Shown: positions 57,210 through 64,000 of the stretch, piece after piece
Layout of the letters: each line of letters starts with the position of its first letter
Numbering within the stretch: position 1 is the first letter of the stretch
NCBI RefSeq assembly: GCF_002115755.1
Contig: NZ_JFKA01000001.1
Coordinates: 620,001 to 684,000, forward strand
DNA length: 64,000 nucleotides
Reading direction: 5' to 3'
Source of the DNA: Thalassospira mesophila
Lineage (GTDB): Bacteria > Pseudomonadota > Alphaproteobacteria > Rhodospirillales > Thalassospiraceae
The notes under the pieces: model-generated
The model's database searches: none
What the model saw: the letters and a program-made list of their open reading frames with translations, nothing else
Told to the model about the DNA's origin: nothing
Translations under genes and position numbers: made by a program

Positions 57210-58208
57210 TTATTCAGCGGCAATGGGGTCTTCTGTGCGTTGGTATGCGGGGTTATCGCGATCTTGTTGCAATTTTTCCTGCAATTCGGAAACTGCGCGA
57301 ATGCGTTTGATATCGTCAAAACATTGTGCTGCCGGGGCATGGCCCTTGCGCATCAGGGCAACCCATTGTTTGATCCGCCCGGCCTGATGGTTTTCGGTGG
57401 TGCCATCCTGTGCCAGAAGGTCGATATAGGTTAGCAAAAGCCCCAACACATCGGACCAGCTTTGTTTGACCGGCTCTTGCCCGGCTTCAAACGCCTTGAT
57501 GCGCGCAGCAAGGTCGGGGCAGGCAATGGCACCGCGCCCCAGCATGAAAGATGTGCAGCCGGAAATATCGCGGCAACGTCTATAATCCTCAACCGTCCAG
57601 ATTTCGCCATTCGCCGTCATGGGTATGGAAATGGCCTCGCGGATGCGGGCCAGATATTCCCAATGTGCGGGCGGCTTATAGCCTTCCATTTTGGTCCGTG
57701 CATGAACGGTTAAATGCTGTGCCCCGCCCTCTTCAACCGCACGGGCATTTTCCAGAAACAATTCCTTATCAGCATAGCCCAGACGGATTTTGGCGCTAAC
57801 CGGAATATGGTCTGGCACGGCGGCACGCACCGCCTTGACGATGTGATAAAGGTTTTCCGGGCATTTTAGCAACGATGCCCCGGCTTCGCGCTTGTTCACG
57901 GTTTTCGACGGGCAGCCAAAATTGATATCAATGCCCGGCGCCCCCAGTTCTACCGCAAAGGCGGCATTTTCACCCAGCAGTTCCGGGTCATGCCCCATAA
58001 GCTGAACCAGAACCGGCAGGCCGCTGGCGGTTTTGCAGCCCTGATGCAGTTCCGGGCAATAACGATAAAAGACATGGGCCGGGAACAGGGTTTGTGACAC
58101 CCGGATAAATTCGGTAACGCAGTGGTCAAAGCCGCCAACAGCACTTAGCAATTGCCGAACGCGCCAGTCCACAAGCCCTTCCATTGGTGCCAGCACCAAT
58201 TGCGTCAT
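57210..58208 (-). CDS. dusC: tRNA-dihydrouridine synthase, DusC type
   Basis: A 332-residue flavoprotein that reduces uridine to dihydrouridine in tRNA, position 16 for DusC. It has the TIM-barrel N-terminus LVLAPMEGLVDWRVRQLL and CVTEFIRVSQ, the catalytic region INFGCPSKTVNKREAGASLL, SAKIRLGY, LTVHARTKMEGY, TANGEIWTVEDYRRC and LGRGAIACPDLA. The NFGCPSKTVN and HARTKxxGY motifs match DusC rather than DusA or DusB. It is convergent with the RTX gene and lies 14 nt downstream of the disrupted VOC gene. Confidence 0.92.
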   Translation of the reverse strand: MTQLVLAPMEGLVDWRVRQLLSAVGGFDHCVTEFIRVSQTLFPAHVFYRYCPELHQGCKTASGLPVLVQLMGHDPELLGENAAFAVELGAPGIDINFGCPSKTVNKREAGASLLKCPENLYHIVKAVRAAVPDHIPVSAKIRLGYADKELFLENARAVEEGGAQHLTVHARTKMEGYKPPAHWEYLARIREAISIPMTANGEIWTVEDYRRCRDISGCTSFMLGRGAIACPDLAARIKAFEAGQEPVKQSWSDVLGLLLTYIDLLAQDGTTENHQAGRIKQWVALMRKGHAPAAQCFDDIKRIRAVSELQEKLQQDRDNPAYQRTEDPIAAE

Positions 58209-58222
58209 CGTTTTGGGTGTCC

Positions 58223-58602
58223 TTATAACGGATTGCTGATTTCGATCAGGTTTTCATCCGGATCGTAAATATAAACCGATCGAAGGGGGCTAGTGGCACC
58301 TGTTCGCTCAATCGGGCCTTCAATAATTTTCTGTCCGTGCTTGTGCAGATGTTCAATTCCGGCGTCAAGCGGAGTTTGGGTTAAAAACACGAATCGGCGG
58401 AACCGGACAGGGGGTGTCGAACGTTATCATCAGGAATGGCGTTTGAAGGGTGGAGATTGCGCTTTTGAGCGCCGAAATGAAAGGCCACGCGGCCCTTGCC
58501 AAAGTCTTTGCGCGCCATGCATAAAGCGGTCTGATAGAATTCAACGCTGCTTTCAATGCTTTTAACGGTCAAAACCAGGTGATCAAGGCTGGTTATTTTC
58601 AT
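58223..58602 (-). pseudogene. VOC/glyoxalase-like gene with a frameshift
   Basis: The minus strand reads MKITSLDHLVLTVKSIESSV at the start, then RVAFHFGAQK, and ends in this frame at GSADSCF followed by TAA (58381). Shifting by one base at the adjacent T-run restores LTQTPLDAGIEHLHKHGQ, KIIEGPIERTGATSPLRS and VYIYDPDENLIEISNPL to a stop at 58223. Together they make a normal VOC-superfamily protein of about 126 residues. One missing T in a 5-T run explains the break; a sequencing error cannot be excluded. The part between AQK and GSAD is also poorly conserved. Confidence 0.75.
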
Positions 58603-58732
58603 TGCAAAACCTTATTTATCTGGTAGCCCCGAAAGGATAGAAAGGCACCTGCGCCCCGCTGTCATTAAGGTGCGCAGACAATTGGTTTGATTATTAAATA
58701 CATCATAAACGACGATTTGGAGGATCCCAACG

Positions 58733-58885
58733 ATGCTGTATATTGTGCAAAAGGCATTGGACGAGCTTGAAGCCATGCCGCGTGACAAGCGTGAAAGCTA
58801 TTCCCATGTGGATCGCGAGATTTCCGAAGCGGTCGCAAAGCTGCAAATCCTTAAAGACAAACTGGCAGCTGACGAAAAGAAATAA
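58733..58885 (+). CDS. 50-residue protein of unknown function
   Basis: A short ORF, MLYIVQKALDELEAMPRDK followed by RESYSHVDREISEAVAK and LQILKDKLAADEKK. A GGAGG site lies 9 nt before the ATG and a strong terminator follows 20 nt after the stop, good evidence that it is a real transcription unit. It is predicted to be mostly alpha-helical and charged, with no membrane segment. I do not recognise a family. Confidence 0.7.
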   Translation: MLYIVQKALDELEAMPRDKRESYSHVDREISEAVAKLQILKDKLAADEKK

Positions 58886-58903
58886 GTCGGGATTATTTGG
58901 CGT

Positions 58904-59989
58904 TTAAAGGGCTGCGGTGTCGCGGCCCTTTTGTTTTTTGGCTTGCTTTTGCGCCATCATCGCCAAAAGTTCCTCGACCGCCTGTGTCGGGTTGATGGTG
59001 CCCGAAAGCACGTTTTGTTCCAGACCGGGCAGGGCAGCCCGTACATCATCTCGCCGGGTAAAGGTTTCCAGCAATCGGTCGCGCAGCATGGTCCACATCC
59101 AGTCATGTTGCTGGCGTGCGCGTTTGGCGGCAAATTCACCTTCGCTTTCCATAATCTGGCGGTGCTGTTTGATCAAATCCCACGCCTCATCCAGCCCGTC
59201 GCGGGTTAGCGATGACACCATCATCGATTGCGGACGCCAATGGCGGCTGGTGGGTTGTAAAATGCGCAATGCCGACGAATAGGCGCGTTTGGCTTCGCGG
59301 GCTTTGGCCGGGTCGGCGTCGCATTTGTTAACCGCAATCAGATCGGCAATTTCCAAAACACCCTTTTTAATGCCCTGCAATTCATCACCCGCCCCGGGCA
59401 GCATCAGGACTAGAAAAAAATCGGTCATTTGCGCGACCATGGTTTCGCTTTGCCCGGCACCCACGGTTTCCACCAGCACCACATCAAACCCGGCGGCTTC
59501 GCACAGCAAAATGGTTTCCCGCGTCATGCGGTTAACGCCGCCCAAATACCCGCTGCTTGGTGATGGCCTAATATAGGCATTGGGGTCAATCGACAGGTCG
59601 TTCATCCGGGTTTTATCGCCCAGAATAGACCCGCCAGAGCGCGTACTGGTCGGGTCGACCGCCAAAACCGCTACTTTGTGCCCCGATTTGGTCAGTTTGG
59701 TGCCGAAAACCTCGATAAAAGTCGATTTTCCAACGCCGGGCACCCCGGTAATGCCAATGCGGTGCGACCCGCCGGTATGGGGCATTAACTGTTCCAGCAC
59801 CTGTTGCGCCTGAATAAAATGGTCGGGTTTGCGGCTTTCAACCAGTGTGATGGCACGCGATAAAATGGTGCGGTTGCCTGCCAGAACACCGTCAACAATT
59901 TCGGCTGTTTCCAGCACTCGACGTTGCACCCGCGGGCGGGGATTGGTGGTGGCGTTTTTGCCCGGTATGGTGCGCAGGGTTTCCTTCAC
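58904..59989 (-). CDS. meaB: MeaB, methylmalonyl-CoA mutase chaperone GTPase
   Basis: A 361-residue G3E-type GTPase (MeaB/ArgK). The P-loop is GVPGVGKSTFIE, the DPTSTRSGGSILGDKTRM stretch is characteristic, VLVETVGAGQSE follows, and the specificity motif is NKCD. MeaB protects and reloads methylmalonyl-CoA mutase with its B12 cofactor. It is the third gene of a minus-strand operon after mutA and mutB, 114 nt downstream of mutB. Confidence 0.95.
   Translation of the reverse strand: MKETLRTIPGKNATTNPRPRVQRRVLETAEIVDGVLAGNRTILSRAITLVESRKPDHFIQAQQVLEQLMPHTGGSHRIGITGVPGVGKSTFIEVFGTKLTKSGHKVAVLAVDPTSTRSGGSILGDKTRMNDLSIDPNAYIRPSPSSGYLGGVNRMTRETILLCEAAGFDVVLVETVGAGQSETMVAQMTDFFLVLMLPGAGDELQGIKKGVLEIADLIAVNKCDADPAKAREAKRAYSSALRILQPTSRHWRPQSMMVSSLTRDGLDEAWDLIKQHRQIMESEGEFAAKRARQQHDWMWTMLRDRLLETFTRRDDVRAALPGLEQNVLSGTINPTQAVEELLAMMAQKQAKKQKGRDTAAL
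58906..58939 (+). terminator. Terminator of the 50-residue ORF
   Basis: An 11-bp stem with one G-U pair (AAAGGGCTGCG with CGCGGCCCTTT), a GTGT loop and then TTGTTTTTT. It overlaps the last codons of the convergent meaB. Confidence 0.85.
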
Positions 59990-60103
59990 CAGATATCCTT
60001 TGTCGTGCCGTCAGGTTTCAGACGATGCAATCATACCGTCAGTATTGCCATGCGGGCAAGATCGGTACAGGCGGATTTTGTTTACCTTAACCATCACCGG
60101 TTT

Positions 60104-62260
<2,157 letters not shown>

Positions 62261-62262
62261 GG

Positions 62263-64000
62263 TTATTTCACTCCCAGATGGTCAAGGACGGCGGTGGTTA
62301 TGGCAACCACATCCGATCCGACAAAAATAAAATCATTGATACCGGCAGCTTCAAACGCCGCCCGGTTATCGCCCGGGTGCCCGGCAAGGAATATCTTGCT
62401 TGCCCCCGCCGCGTTTAGCGATTTTGCCATTTCAGCGGCATGTTCGGCATATTGCGTATCTGATCCGCAAATAATGGCAATTTTTGCCCCGCTTTGGCGA
62501 AAGGCATTGGCCGCGTCGTGGCCGCTGCTAAAACCGTTATTGCCAATGGCATCAATACCACCTGCACCAAAAAAATTACGGGCAAACATGGCGCGTGCCG
62601 TATGGTCGGCAACCTTGCCTATGTTGCACAGGAAAATTTTCGGTGGCTGACCTGTTTCGTGCTGATGTGCCGATGCCCGGCGACGGTTGGCTTCAAACGC
62701 CTCGGACAAACGGTGCATCGGCAATGGGGCCATGCGCGTTGCCGATGCACCGTCGCCATAAAGGGCATTAAATAATTGTTTGATGCTTGCACCCTTTGCC
62801 GCTGCGGTAATCAGATCGTCAAAATCGGTGCCGATGGTGGTGTCTGGTGTGCCAGGGCGGTTTTGTACGGCGGCGCGCAAGGCCGCAATATCGGGCTGGT
62901 TGCAGGTGACGGCGGCCTCTACAAGATTGGGAAACTCGGAAACCCCGGTCAGCGGATCGCGCCGGGTGGCAAGGCGGCTGGCGCGGTTAGTCCATGACGT
63001 GGCAATTTCGTCGGCCAATGTGCCGTTTTCAATGGCCGCAATAATGCCACCGTCGCCCTCAATCGCCTGAAATTTTTGCCACGCATGTTGTGCCAGATCG
63101 CGGGTCAGGTTTTCAATAAACCATGCCCCGCCCGCCGGGTCGATGACGCGGTGAACGTTGCTTTCTTCTTGCAAAATCAGTTGCGTGTTGCGGGCAATGC
63201 GGCGTGAAAAACCATCGGGCAGGCCAATGGCGTGGTCATAGGGCAGGCAAACAACACTGTCCGCCCCACCCAGCCCGGCGGCAAAACTGGTAACGGTGGT
63301 GCGCAGCATATTTACCCATGGGTCCACCTTGCTAATGATTTGCGCGGCCGATATGGCATTGATGGTAATGACACAACCTTCAATGCCTGATGCCTGCAAA
63401 ATGCGCCGCCACATCAGGCGCAGGGCACGTAATTTGGCAATACCGGCAAAAAAATCGGTGCCAATGGCGGTGGTAAAGGTGATGCTGGTGGCGGCCTTTG
63501 CGCCATCCATCCCGGCATCGACCATGGCGCGGAAATAGGCAAGGCCGGTTGCCAGCGAAATGGCAAGTTCCATGCTGTCGGTCGCCCCGGCATTATACCA
63601 TGGCGTGCTGTTAACCGTGATCGCCGTGCCATGGGGGAATTTTGTGCTGATGGTTCTGGCAAAGCCGCCTGCCTGTTTTAGGGCCGTTGCCAGGTCGGTC
63701 GGGCAAAAACCCTCGGCCACATAAGTGCCCAGCGGATCAAGATTAAAGGCCGGTGTTGCATCGGAAACGTCGTCTTCGCGGGCCATGCGGGCGGCGAGTA
63801 AGGCCGCACAGGGAATGGTCGCGGCCCCGGCATCCAGTGCGATCGGTGCCAGATTGGTATAAACGCCGTTTAGCGTATGGTTGAGGTCATCGAGATTATA
63901 AATCATGACGCCGCCCAGCCCGGCATCATTACCATGCGGGCCATCTGGCCCGTGGCCAAATCGTGCGGCATGGTCAAGGCGCAACAAAACCGAGGTAACA
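62263..64000 (-). CDS. mutA: Methylmalonyl-CoA mutase small subunit (5' part missing)
   Basis: The frame is open to the end of the window, so the N-terminus lies outside; about 578 residues are visible. It parallels MutB but is divergent at the active site: [40 protein letters not shown], and [21 protein letters not shown]. In the C-terminal cobalamin-like domain the DxHxxG motif is absent ([20 protein letters not shown]), as usual for the non-catalytic subunit. It forms the heterodimer with MutB. Confidence 0.92.
   Translation of the reverse strand, partial: VTSVLLRLDHAARFGHGPDGPHGNDAGLGGVMIYNLDDLNHTLNGVYTNLAPIALDAGAATIPCAALLAARMAREDDVSDATPAFNLDPLGTYVAEGFCPTDLATALKQAGGFARTISTKFPHGTAITVNSTPWYNAGATDSMELAISLATGLAYFRAMVDAGMDGAKAATSITFTTAIGTDFFAGIAKLRALRLMWRRILQASGIEGCVITINAISAAQIISKVDPWVNMLRTTVTSFAAGLGGADSVVCLPYDHAIGLPDGFSRRIARNTQLILQEESNVHRVIDPAGGAWFIENLTRDLAQHAWQKFQAIEGDGGIIAAIENGTLADEIATSWTNRASRLATRRDPLTGVSEFPNLVEAAVTCNQPDIAALRAAVQNRPGTPDTTIGTDFDDLITAAAKGASIKQLFNALYGDGASATRMAPLPMHRLSEAFEANRRRASAHQHETGQPPKIFLCNIGKVADHTARAMFARNFFGAGGIDAIGNNGFSSGHDAANAFRQSGAKIAIICGSDTQYAEHAAEMAKSLNAAGASKIFLAGHPGDNRAAFEAAGINDFIFVGSDVVAITTAVLDHLGVK

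Overview
The window reads as chromosomal DNA of an alphaproteobacterium. The gene content (urtBCDE next to ureDABCEFG, an ECF biotin transporter, glutathione-linked formaldehyde oxidation, a PrtD/PrtE-type type I exporter with a giant RTX protein, and a mutAB-meaB methylmalonyl-CoA mutase operon) fits a marine Rhodospirillales genus such as Thalassospira. That genus guess is inference from gene content and protein style only.

Layout. 1-8.5 kb: a collinear plus-strand urea cluster. It has the 3' end of urtB, then urtC, urtD and urtE (urea ABC importer), then ureD-ureA-ureB-ureC-ureE-ureF-ureG (nickel urease and its maturation factors), closed by a strong terminator. 8.9-10.8 kb: bioY-bioM-bioN, with an intrinsic terminator between bioY and bioM. 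10.8-13.9 kb: formaldehyde detoxification genes (fghA, frmA) on the minus strand and a divergent LysR regulator. 14.0-15.6 kb: a hipBA toxin-antitoxin operon with a 19-bp perfect inverted repeat touching the hipB start. 15.7-16.4 kb: bdhA. 16.6-23.7 kb: a methionine catabolism locus. A TyrR-like sigma-54 activator (minus) faces megL (methionine gamma-lyase, plus) across an intergenic region with two TyrR-box-like sites and a near-consensus -24/-12 promoter. A periplasmic binding-like protein and an MdeB/AceE-type 2-oxoacid dehydrogenase E1 follow. 23.7-24.3 kb: decayed parD and parE remnants. 24.3-26.5 kb: a MarC-family membrane protein with an unusual insertion, an M48 protease and a possible tiny membrane ORF.

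26.7-57.0 kb: a type I secretion locus. An ABC exporter with a long low-complexity C-terminal tail overlaps an HlyD-type adaptor by 4 nt. Next comes one uninterrupted 26.3-kb gene for an 8,760-residue RTX protein. This protein is a mosaic of GGxGxD nonapeptide arrays, about 38 short 'IEN' beta modules, 7 'DVVDLTS' modules, 14 copies of a roughly 80-residue capping module (the last one is the C-terminus that should carry the secretion signal), an acidic Ser/Thr/Gly/Asp-rich tandem repeat near the N-terminus, and a 135-bp tandem repeat that has been amplified recently.

57.2-64 kb: dusC, a frame-disrupted VOC/glyoxalase-like gene, a 50-codon ORF with a good RBS and terminator, and the minus-strand mutA(partial)-mutB-meaB operon. 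Functionally, MegL (2-oxobutyrate), the E1 (propionyl-CoA) and MutAB (succinyl-CoA) could form one methionine-to-TCA route within this window, although the genes are not contiguous.

The most notable items are the giant RTX protein and its modular construction, the tail on its exporter, and the TyrR-box plus sigma-54 promoter architecture in front of megL.
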